DNA from: Isoetes taiwanensis
Lineage: Eukaryota > Streptophyta > Lycopodiopsida > Isoetales > Isoetaceae
DNA: 64,000 bases
NCBI GenBank assembly: GCA_021234155.1
Contig: JAJEKV010000102.1
Coordinates: forward strand, 498,001 to 562,000
Direction of reading: 5' to 3'
Notes under the pieces: generated by a model
Database searches by the model: none
What the model saw: the letters and a program-made list of their open reading frames with translations, nothing else
What the model was told of the DNA's origin: nothing
Made by a program: the position numbers and the translations under genes
In this document: positions 54,616 to 64,000 of the stretch, in pieces
Position numbering within the stretch: position 1 is the stretch's first letter
How the letters are laid out: the number at the start of each line of letters is the position of its first letter

Positions 54616-56010
54616 AGTTTTTCACATCCATTTCTAAGATGGGAGAACGCTCCGCATATATTCTCCTCTGTATTCTTCTTGCTTACAAAAGCCTGCTTCC
54701 AATTGGAGCCGATTCAAAAAAACTCTACTCCACCGATAATATTTTCAATGCAAATCTAAACTAACTTGGTATTGATAATCGGGGGACACCACTTCGTATT
54801 GATTCATGGAGCTAGTCATGGAGCATGGTCTTTGGTATAAAACTCACACTCTGTTAATAAATAGTGGGCGAGAGTGAGCAGCTTTGGATTTAAAATCATT
54901 TGGAATCAATGGCTATGATCCCAATCTCATCAAATCATTTGTGGAATACACCAATGACCTCTTGTGGATTTTATGGAAAGCATTCGGACTCTCAAAAGGC
55001 ACGGCGGATCCTTTTATGCTAATTTTTCTAATCTAGTGCTAAAACCGTAATGGATATGTCAATTTGATACTGAGTAGTGCTTGTGGGTCACAGTTTTGGA
55101 GGACTAAGTTTGGCATATATGGTAGAGCTATTTCCACTAAAATCCCGGCATGTGTATACGTTCTGTGCGGTGGGCACTCCAAGCGGACTTCCTCTACAAG
55201 ATCTTCTGAGGAGGAGGTCGTGTGATTAATTGATTAAGCTCTCCTTGCCAATATTTAATTCTAATTTTACGTGCATTTTAGCTGATAAATGGAATAGCCA
55301 CAAATTTATTTACCCCAATTTATAAAATCGAACATCGGACCGACTAACGAAGCTGAATTCAACAATATAAGCCAATCTCTCTACAATACCGGTCCTTTGA
55401 GGTAAAAATATTTCCCCCTTTTTGTTGCACTTTTAAGATAAGATTATAAACAAAAAAAATAGTGATTTGCGAGGGATGTCGTATTGGCTGCTTCACTTGT
55501 GAAACCATTTCCCTACGAAGCAATGGCCAATGCTCAATTTAACATTTGACAAACCCCGCTTTGAAAGCATTCCGGATTTTACATTAGAACCCTTGATGAT
55601 AATGTTTTAGGTGATGCGTTGCGGACTTATTTTATAAGTCGGTTGAAGCCATGACTTGTCCGAGTATACATCCCCGATCACAGCCCATTTTTCTCGACTT
55701 CTTTGCACCTTCACAAATTACTTCTCAGATTCTCCAAATTATTTCTACTAAAAAGACTGGCACGGGGAGTTATAGATCATAAGCAGATGACTTCCTCATT
55801 TTAGTTTTTAGTTTGGAAGACTTATTTCCTGATTTCTTGCTAGCTTGCAATGTTCCTAATATCAATCGAGGAAAAAACGTTTATAATTAAACATGTTCGT
55901 TTGAGAACTTAAGATGCCAAAAAAAACGACCATAAAATTTCAGCCCTTTTCAGGGTGTTTTTACAAAGAGAAATTTCCTGTTGAATGGCTGTCAAATTTA
56001 TGACAAAAAT
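54616..56010 (+). repeat. right arm of the large inverted repeat
   Basis: It matches 37536-38927 plus 13150-13239 in inverse orientation. The outer end (about 55920-56010) shows what the left arm looked like before copy B inserted. Confidence 0.88.
54639..55765 (+). pseudogene. methylesterase-like pseudogene (second copy)
   Basis: It starts MGERSAYILLCILLAYKSLL like the left copy. It then shows frameshifts around the oxyanion region (GGTCTTTGGTAT for GGTGCTGGTAT), a changed nucleophile block (CACAGTTTTGGAGGAC, G-H-S-F-G-G) and indels in later exons. Here the catalytic His block D-H-S-P-F-F-S-T and the TYFISRLKP stretch are in good order, unlike the left copy. Each copy therefore preserves parts the other has lost. 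The left-copy promoter region is not duplicated. Confidence 0.82.
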
Positions 56011-56035
56011 TTGATGCTCATTTTTTTTTCTCAAA

Positions 56036-56147
56036 GAATCTTCTTCGGCAGAAGATTTTAGGGCGCATGCCATACTCGCGACTATCGTCGCTCATGAGAG
56101 CTTACGCCCTGAAAGTTTTTGCCGGAGAAGATTACTTCTTCCTATAT
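56036..56147. repeat. foldback sequence (arms of about 35 bp)
   Basis: AATCTTCTTCGGCAGAAGAT and TTTAGGGCG pair with CGCCCTGAAAGTTTTTGCCG and GAGAAGATTACTTC on the other side. The centre (CATACTCGCGACTATCGTCG) is also partly self-complementary. A small foldback or MITE-like sequence at the outer edge of the right arm. Confidence 0.65.
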
Positions 56148-56600
56148 AGATGAGATTGCATGCCTGAATTATGGGTCTTATATGATCAAATTATTGTGTA
56201 CAGTTTGAGTATGTTAATAATAATAACGATTATGTTGATATTGGAAGAAGCCACAATAACTTTGAACAAAGAAAGTACAGAAGGTCTTGCACAAAGTGGT
56301 ACAAGGGTCATTGCAATTATAAGGTGCTTTTGAGTTCAAACATATAGAATCAATCCTATTCCAGATGTAAAAACATACATAATCATAGCATTAACTATAA
56401 ATAGATGTAAAACAACTGTAAATCAGATGCAATCAAAAGCAATGTAGGTAAATTTAAGAAGTGCAAGAAATATAAGGCAGATATACCTAAAAAGAAGAAA
56501 GCACATATAATTAGAGTTCAAATGTAATTGGCAAAATATCATCCACAAATATAAAGTGAAAACTTACAAAGTACATTCATATGCATTCTAATATGCATCC
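56148..56600. other. intergenic, no gene seen
   Basis: AT-rich with no motif recognised. Confidence 0.5.
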
Positions 56601-56675
56601 ATTAGGGCGGATTTGGGGTCTGAAAATGGCCTCCTATCAGCCATTCCACGTCATATTTCCGCTCCTTTTTTCCCA
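56601..56675 (+). repeat. left terminal inverted repeat of the 4.1-kb element
   Basis: ATTAGGGCGGATTTGGGGTC, then TGAAAATGGCC and ATTCCACGTCATATTTC. Pairs with about 60628-60702. Confidence 0.85.
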
Positions 56676-58129
56676 TGCCACCTAGGATACAAAATCTCAT
56701 CATTACAGATTTACTTGGAATATTCTCCCGGAATAAGGGGGATTGAGCATTCATGGCGCCATATGTATTTAATTACATTTGGTTGTCAGACGGTGATGCA
56801 ACATGTGGCGCTTCTAAAAAGCCACTTGCATTATAGCATACCAGAACTCATGGCGGTGCCTCTTGGTTTGTCGGATACCAGCGCAGCGGTCATCCGATTC
56901 TTGCGCTATTTTTCATTTAGAGGCCATGGCCATACAAGCTTCCGCCTTCCACATTTCAAAATTTGAATGTGTAGGTTGAAGCTTTGTATCGACTTTCATT
57001 TTCGAGGCGGCCAAGGCTTATGGGTGGTTCACATGGAGAAGTTTAGGCCCTCCGTGAGTTAAAGTGAAGTCGTATGGGATAAAAAATTATTGCATCAGCT
57101 TCACTAAGTTGGATCTTGCAAGGGGCTGATTTTCCAAAACGGGGCTGAATTTTTTTGCCTCATTAGAAGTTCGGCGGGTTTTAAAGCCGGTAACCCAGCG
57201 ATTCGTCCATGTGAACCCGGCGATTAACGAGGGATCTTTACTTCATCCCAATACGGGGCTTTCCGCCCCTACAATTCGAAATTTGAATTTGCTTAATGTA
57301 TAAAAGCATGGATTGTAGGAGAATGGACTTTTCGATTTCCATATGCGTTGCAAATTTCAAAAACGAGGTTAGAAATGCGGACGTTAGGCTCACACGGTTT
57401 AATTGTCTTTGGGGCATACAAATTGTACACCTTCATTTCAGCGGCCCGTCGCGATCCACGCTGATATGGAAGCTCAAATGATATGTGGATAAGGATCAAG
57501 CCCGACTCACGAATATGCTCCGGTCTTCAATCGCCAAAAAAAGAGGTCTAAAAATAAGAACTTAGACCTCGGCGTATTGTCTTTCGGGGCTCAAAAGTGT
57601 TGACATCACGGGCGGATGGCGGTTTATATCCATTGGATCCGTTGAGTGGCAAGAAACCGTCATTTCGGGGCGTTTCAAGTTTAGTTCCGATTTTGTGGTG
57701 ACGGTAACTCGGCCTCCTAGGATATTGTGAGAGATTGAGAGAGGATGAAGGCATTGAATCGAATACAATTCCTTGAGATGAGCTGCCCGATAAAGGAAGG
57801 GAAATGTCAGTGAAGATGCTAATAAATGACATTATACTTTGCAATGTGAAGGGTTTATACATTCTTGAAGTACAAAGGTTATGGTGTTTGTGTTTTAGAT
57901 ACAGCTAATACAAAGAAGGCTTTGACTACCTTTAACAATAGATTCCTTTAAAACTCTATTGCTATTTAAATTATAGCAAAAATGAGTCTTGAAACTCTTT
58001 AAGTAGTAGAAGAACTCTTTGACTAGTTATCCATTTGATGACCATTTTTTAAGAAAATATGATATGTGACATTCTTATATGCAAACATTCATAAAATTTA
58101 TGAACATTGAAGGTCAAAGCCATCCTTGT

Positions 58130-59055
58130 TTAAAGAGGATCATATGATGCGAAATCTTCATGCGCAGAAGTAATTGCATATAAGAAATTCGCTTGGTGTG
58201 ATCCTTGCGTAATAAAGTAAATAGAAACACAAATATTCAACTTACAACTTAGCGTAAACAAATAGTATTTTAATAAACCAACACTTTATATACTAACACT
58301 TTACACTTTAAATAAGATATTTCTTTCTTTCCTTTTACTTGAAAGCTTTTTTTTTTTTCAAGATGGATCACACCAAGCGAATAATACATATGCAAAAAAA
58401 AGGGACACACTAAATTCGCATGGTGTGATCCACTTTCTTATTTGTTGTCAAATTAAAATTAAACACAAGTACTCATTCCTATTTGTATCTAAAATGCTTT
58501 ACCACTCTTAAGTACATAAGTCATTATCCCTTTTCAAAGAGCATAATATTTTTCAAGAAGGATCACACCAAGCGAATAGTACATATGCAACAAAAATGGA
58601 ACACACTAAATTCGCATCGTGTGATCCACTTTCTTATTTGTTGTCAAATTAAAATTAAACACAAGTACCCCTTCTCATTTAATGCTTTACCACCCCAAGT
58701 GCATAAAGTTATTAGTCCTTTTCAAAGAGCATTTTCAAAGAGCATATCTTTTTTTTTTTTTAAGAAGGATGCATCAAGCATCCTATTTGCATCTAAAATA
58801 CTTTACCAACTCTAGTAGTACATAAAGTTATTAGCCCTTTTCAAAAAGCAAACACTTTATCAATAAATGAGCACGTCACATATCCACACTTAACTTCAAA
58901 TAAGACACATATATATTTCTTTTTATTAAAAGATAATCAAAGTAATTTTACTATAGGAAGTCATGTTTTTTCCAAAAGATCACACCAAAGCGAATTTTGT
59001 ATAAGCTAAAAGGTTGGAATATACTAAATTCGCATGGTGTGATCCACTTTTCTTG
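58130..59055. repeat. array of GGATCACACC...GGTGTGATCC hairpin units
   Basis: At 58363-58435, 58558-58628 and 58977-59045 a GGATCACACCAAGCGAAT-type arm is followed about 35 bases later by its inverse AAATTCGCATGGTGTGATCC. A diverged unit lies at 58135-58203 and a partial one near 58765. The first two units are spaced about 195 bp and share flanks (TCTTATTTGTTGTCAAATTA, CCTTTTCAAAGAGCATA), so this is a tandem array of hairpin-bearing units. Confidence 0.88.
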
Positions 59056-59744
59056 TTTGTTGTCAATAGATAATAACACCAAGTCCCTCATCAATAGTCT
59101 CTCATTTGCATATAAAATATGTATCATTCCAAGTTATATTATGTTTTATGAACTAAACTTTTTCAAAGAGGGTCCCAAAGCAAAATACAAACACATAATC
59201 AATAAGCCAACACTTTACCAACAACCAAAGCTTTATTAAATAAGATTTTTATGTTATTTTATCAAACCTAACAATGTTTCCATATGTGACACTTTGAGTT
59301 AACCGATCCAAAGGCTCATGAAAGCGACATTTTATACAATATGTCTTTGGAGCTTTTGTGTCGTGGCATTAGTAAAACACCTCTAATGGAGCAAATATTT
59401 TTTGTAACTCATTTTTCAACAACCACGGATGCCACGTCTTATCAAACATTTCTTCATTGCAAGGACACCATTCTCATAAGGCTTGCACAATTAAATTAAA
59501 CGAGGTCATGGGATCGACTTTCAAGCTCGGCTCCCCACAATTTTACAACGTAAAACTAGATGCCCATTGCCCCTGAATGTATATCTTGGAAAAGCATGTC
59601 TCTTATGTCCATATGTTAGACAACAACGATGCGGTAATGCTTTTCCCTAGTCCCAAATCCCCACATCGATAAATATAGCCCAAAGAAAAATATTTGATTC
59701 AGTGAGTGAATATAAATCAAGAAGAGGGAAGAAAAAAGCAAAAA

Positions 59745-59815
59745 AGGATCACATGCCTTGAAATCTCACTACACATTTACAAAGTGCATATGCATTTTCG
59801 CATGGTGTGATCCAT
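59745..59815. repeat. outlying hairpin unit of the same family
   Basis: GGATCACATGCCTTGAAA ... TTTTCGCATGGTGTGATCC. Same arm as the array about 700 bp away, with a different centre. Confidence 0.8.
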
Positions 59816-60627
59816 GTATTATTGAGGGTGCAAATTTGCAAATATCCTCCTCTTCAAACCCCTTCCCCCCTCCCTTCCCTTGCAATATACTATCCATAGC
59901 ATTTATTTTGAACCCTATAGTTCTACCTATTCATTAGCATTATGAATGTCGCTCCGTGATGTAACTCCATAGTCATCCTTAGATTGGGATAGCATTCTCA
60001 CCACAAGCCTATGGATAGATATCCTTCCCAATCATGCCTTTATTGTTTTGTAAGTGATGAAGCTAGCGAAGCAATGTAGGAGTACTAGGAGCAATGATGG
60101 ATGCAATTAGAGATGGTCGATTGATTTGAATTGTAAGAATGAATGGCGGGGAGCAATACGATGAATGGGAAGATTTGAAAATTAGGAAAACTTCAGAATG
60201 AAAATTTGGGTAGTAAAAACATGGCATGTAACGTCACGTTTTGCTTGTCCCACATCATCATCGCCCGTTGTTGCTTAACTCTATGCTTCGCCCCATAAAA
60301 AACACAGACACTATTGGAGACTTGGATTCCAAATGAAGAGCGAAGGCGGAGAGGATGCACGTAGCGGCGCTAATGTGAACAATGGAAATCTTGGTGCCAA
60401 AATTTGAAAAAGTGGTTGGTGCATGTGGGCATGTGCACAGTAGGCGGGAAAAGTAGCCATTATTTTGGTCCGCGATACGATTTTCGAAAAATGCGGGCCA
60501 TTAATGTGGTTGCAATGAATGCACAAACATGTCCTATGAAATTTCGCCATGTGGATGCCAAGTAAGCCTGCTCCTCTTTCTACTTGCCAACTAATACTGA
60601 CTTTGGAAAAAAATGCGCAAACATCAT

Positions 60628-60702
60628 TGGTCGCGAGAAACATGACGTGGAATTCTGGCATCCAAGATAAGGGCCATTTTGAGACCCCAAATCCGCCCTA
60701 AT
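60628..60702 (-). repeat. right terminal inverted repeat of the 4.1-kb element
   Basis: Read on the minus strand it begins ATTAGGGCGGATTTGGGGTC, then TCAAAATGGCCC and ATTCCACGTCATGTTTC. Confidence 0.85.
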
Positions 60703-63700
60703 GCTAATGTTATATGTAAATGTAACTAGAAACGTGGGCCCGGCGATGCCGGGCATTAGTCGTGGATGTGTGGAATGAGTAAATTTAGTCGTGAAGCTGC
60801 ATGGAATGGATAGGAATAATGGAAGTCATAGCGTGGATAGAAATGAATAAACAATGGAATGTCTACAGTCTAGGGATTGATTGATGTTTATGATAGTTTA
60901 GGCTTTTATTAGACATAGTCAAAACAATTGCAATTGAAAATTGTGTGCACGTGGCATAAGAGATGGTAGAAGTATTTTGATATGTTTGTGTGAGTGGTTT
61001 TATAGAATCTAGTCTAATCGATTTGTTTGATGTGATCGTTGACATTGTTCATATACATGATTATTTGTTCAATCTAGAGTTGCATGCTACATCCTCTTGA
61101 TTTGCTAAAATTTATGATATGCTAAATCCTTGAACCATAAACCCATAAAACCCAAAAAAAATCTAAACCCTTTAACTCTACTCTTGTAGAGCCTAACCCC
61201 CTAACCGACTGAACTTAATCCAATGTAGAGCATTAGCAATTGAGTTGTCAACTATAGCGTGTAGGGTTGGGTGAAATGAGTAAGAGATTGTTGTAGTGAG
61301 TTAGAATGAATAGAATAGAATGAAAATATGTCTTTCAATGGAGTTTCTACTATATGTAGATTGCATATGTATCTTGTTAGCACATGAACTTAAATACATA
61401 AACCTGTAACCTGCAAACACCTGTATTCTGACCTATGCGATGAAGTTCAAACTTATGAGGAAATGTGAGCTATGCGATGATGTTCAAACTTATGAGGAAA
61501 GCGTGATTTATAGGTGCCTAGATCATTCTATTTAAAACCACTTTTTTGGTTTTGAAGGAAGTTGGTTAACGCTCAATGTCTTCTAGTTCTCAAAGATGTA
61601 GATTAATTGTGCTATATATCAACATATCTCAATTATGGTATGTGTAGATTGGTCACGATAGACCAAAATGTGCATGTGGAAGCAAGAAAAAATTCCGGGG
61701 GTTTCACCATTTTGTACACTTATGACCCAAGTGCGTATTTGGGTAGGGTTTTTGAACTCGAAGACGTCATTATCACGTTTGTGTTTTCATCTGGCCGACC
61801 ACCATTCTTCCGCAGGTGGTAAGAAGGGGAGTTGGGCGGGAAGGTCCGATCCGTAGCATCTACGTTAGGGCCTACTCCAACTCCATTGAGAGCTCAAATG
61901 GGATTTTCGGCTTATCTAATGCCGAGTTTGGGTTTTCGGCATTCCTTCAAGCGTTTCAAGGCCATCCGGGCTATGCATTTAAAACTTTGCCAGTAACAAA
62001 TTTTGGGCACTCTGGCCATATTTTGTAGGGTTCTTCACTTGCCTTTTTTTTTTTGTATGTTATGGCGCAGTTCCTCTCTTATTCTAGAAGCTTGCGGGTT
62101 GAGGGTTTTTTTTGGTGCTTTGCTATGACGGGGGTCGTTTTTAAAGCCGAACCTATTACGGTTGTTGACTTCGAAATGCTCGAAAAAGCAAAGGCATTTG
62201 ATTCTTACCTATCGAAATCCGACTTTGCACCTTTCGATTTCGAACCATTCGATGAGCTTGACGTACAAAATCCGACGGTCAACCTTATACGGATGGGGTT
62301 TCCTAAATATGAATATTGAAATAGGCTAACTCGTTCTTTTCCATAGAATTCCCGAGCTTATGCTTTATCAATCGCATCACGGTTGAGTAGGGGGCTGCTA
62401 ATGCAAGCTGTTAGCATTTCCATCATCTACATTGGTTGGGGATGCCGGATTTTCCTGAGGCCAGGATCGGGGTATTTGGGCTTGCTTAAGCATTTATATA
62501 GCAAGGCTACTTGTTATGCCCGTGGAGGCCCGGTGCACTTGCTTGTTGTGTACTTTTTTTGGTCTAGCTAGAGATATGGCAAGCTGGTCGTCAAGCTAGT
62601 GTAGCCGGGGAACAAGGAAAATGGCAAACCGAACTTGGGTAGGCTAGTATTAGACTCCATGGTCGTAAGTTTCCTATTGTTGGGTAATTCATTTGAGCTT
62701 ACGCTTTTGATCTATGCATAAATGTCAATATTGTAAGTGTGATAGCTAGATGGTTTCTCTATAACTACTATATACAAAATATAATGATGCTTTCTAGCGA
62801 CCATTTATATCATCGATGGGAATTATTTAAATGAATGCGCAAAAGGGACTTGTGTGTCTCGAGCAATTATCACTTTCCGCTACAGGTGAGCAAGCAACTT
62901 GGTGCAAGTGAGGCTGCCGCACCAACACTTCAGCACATTTGAAAGGGCAGCAACTGCTATTGCTACTTTATGATTTATCATCCACGGTAAAGTTCTAAAG
63001 CTAAGGTGTTTGCAATACTAATTCCTTATGTGCTGATGTTATAATGTGGTACTGATACATGATCATCTATTAGCATCTCGGCTAATAAGCTCTGTAGAAT
63101 CATTGCTGAAGAAAGCTCAGTATGTATGGTTGCCAAATCAATACGTAATTGATAATAACATAGGCAATGAATTGATGGTCAATTAAGCGCCCCAGCTTCT
63201 TTTGGGAATGTAAAATTTGTAGACCAGTCTGGAAGTTTAGCTGAATTCTTGCCTGCGGTTCCTGGAATCCAAAGCACGGTCTTGATCCATGGCCTGGTCA
63301 TCTGGGATGTTATCATAAGCTATGTGCTCTAGAGTAATTAATCCAACAGCTAGGTGCTCTTGTTTTTTTTTCTTTTTCTTAGTTGGTAAGTTGTCAATGT
63401 AGGACCAAAGACACATGTACATTTTATGTTATTAAAACAATTCTTTATGTTTTTGCGAGATCGCCTTCAATGGTATGCTTAGGTTGATAATGAGAAGAGT
63501 GTAGATAAAACATTACAATGTCAAGGGCTTTAAGGCGCTTGCAACTTGACGAAGCTCCAAGGAAATTGGAAGAACACGAAATCTTACTTGTGCTCAAGGT
63601 ATGGTGTTATCCCCACTTAGATTCGTTCTTCTTTATATTATCTCTGAGGGCCTTACCATTTCGTTATAAGTAGATTCCAAGGATCCGTGTAAAAGATCAG

Positions 63701-64000
63701 TAGTAGGTGGTGGTAAACCAAGATCTTCACAAAAAGATGAATTGCAGCAAACTAGAGGAAAAATGGCATGTGGGTCACAATGGCTCCTACAAGAAGGCAA
63801 ACTATTGGGCACAGTGAGGGCAAAATGGCGATGGTTACAAGCGATTGTAAGAACAAGTTGGACCTTAATCAAAATAAAGTACATCTTGATAAAAGGCGGT
63901 TCGGATAGAGAGTGCACATCTTTGCGAGAGAGGAAACCAAGAACACGGAAAGTTAAAGCCAAAACCTGCTACCCTTTCAGCCCTAAAATCGTAAAATTTG
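60703..64000. other. terminal region, no gene supported
   Basis: 60738-60756 GGGCCCGGCGATGCCGGGC is a short palindrome. 61435-61500 holds a short tandem duplication (CTATGCGATGAAGTTCAAAC). ORFs at 61607-61822, 61816-62028, 62053-62319 and 63633-63962 show no motif or repeat pattern I recognise. Confidence 0.5.

Larger units (their letters stand above)
56601..60702. mobile_element. 4.1-kb TIR element, probably non-autonomous
   Basis: The left end ATTAGGGCGGATTTGGGGTC is matched inversely by the right end. Similarity continues inward for about 75 bp with indels (TGAAAATGGCC / TCAAAATGGCCC and ATTCCACGTCAT in both). If the element starts at GGGCGG, both flanks carry TA, as in a TA duplication. 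No transposase is recognised. ORFs at 56613-56966, 57296-57481 and 57548-57862 lack motifs. The interior is dominated by hairpin repeats (58130-59050, 59745-59820). Confidence 0.75.

Noticed and set aside
61607-62571. Run of four small plus-strand ORFs near the end
   Set aside because: They can be strung together only by frame changes, and I see no domain or repeat; not enough to call a gene.

Overview
This is nuclear DNA of a land plant and is mostly transposable elements. The plant signals are a PLS-type pentatricopeptide (PPR) protein, an intron-containing plant methylesterase-like alpha/beta hydrolase, Ty3/gypsy chromoviruses primed by initiator tRNA-Met, and plant-type LINEs. The PPR style and repeat load would fit a fern or another large-genome non-flowering plant, but that is an inference. 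Nothing looks bacterial, organellar or viral.

Layout. 1-6382 is the 3' part of a decayed chromovirus (copy A) ending in a 1.6-kb LTR. The LTR abuts a 19-bp minisatellite (6383-8308). A 5'-truncated L1-type LINE (about 9020-11949), tRNA-like SINE fragments and a CT-rich microsatellite follow. 13240-37535 is a complete second copy of the chromovirus family (copy B): two LTRs, a TCCCC target-site duplication, a PBS, gag, protease, RT, RNase H, integrase and a C-terminal chromodomain. Between its PBS and gag lie two extra genes. One encodes a protein that starts with the nine N-terminal residues of histone H3 and ends in a histone H3 fold. The other is an unrecognised ORF with its own TATA box.

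The RT gene of copy B is split by an 11.2-kb DNA transposon (21184-32348) with about 27-bp terminal inverted repeats. It carries a DUF7869-type RNase-H-like (transposase-like) gene on +, an unrecognised multi-exon gene on -, and many copies of a self-complementary motif (AAATGGCGC...GCGCCATTT).

37536-56010 is bounded by a large inverted repeat. The left arm holds a methylesterase-like gene on the minus strand; the right arm is a promoterless, broken copy. The spacer holds the PPR gene, exon-like fragments of other genes (RING finger, CDKC-like kinase, GH27/melibiase), minisatellites, hairpins and a jockey-like LINE. The left arm was split when copy B inserted: the right arm gives the empty-site sequence, so the order is inverted duplication, then LTR element, then DNA transposon. 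56602-60702 is a TIR element filled with GGATCACACC hairpins. From 60703 to the end I see no convincing gene.

Most element genes carry single-base frameshifts, so coordinates marked pseudogene give the extent of homology and not an open frame. I cannot separate true decay from assembly error.
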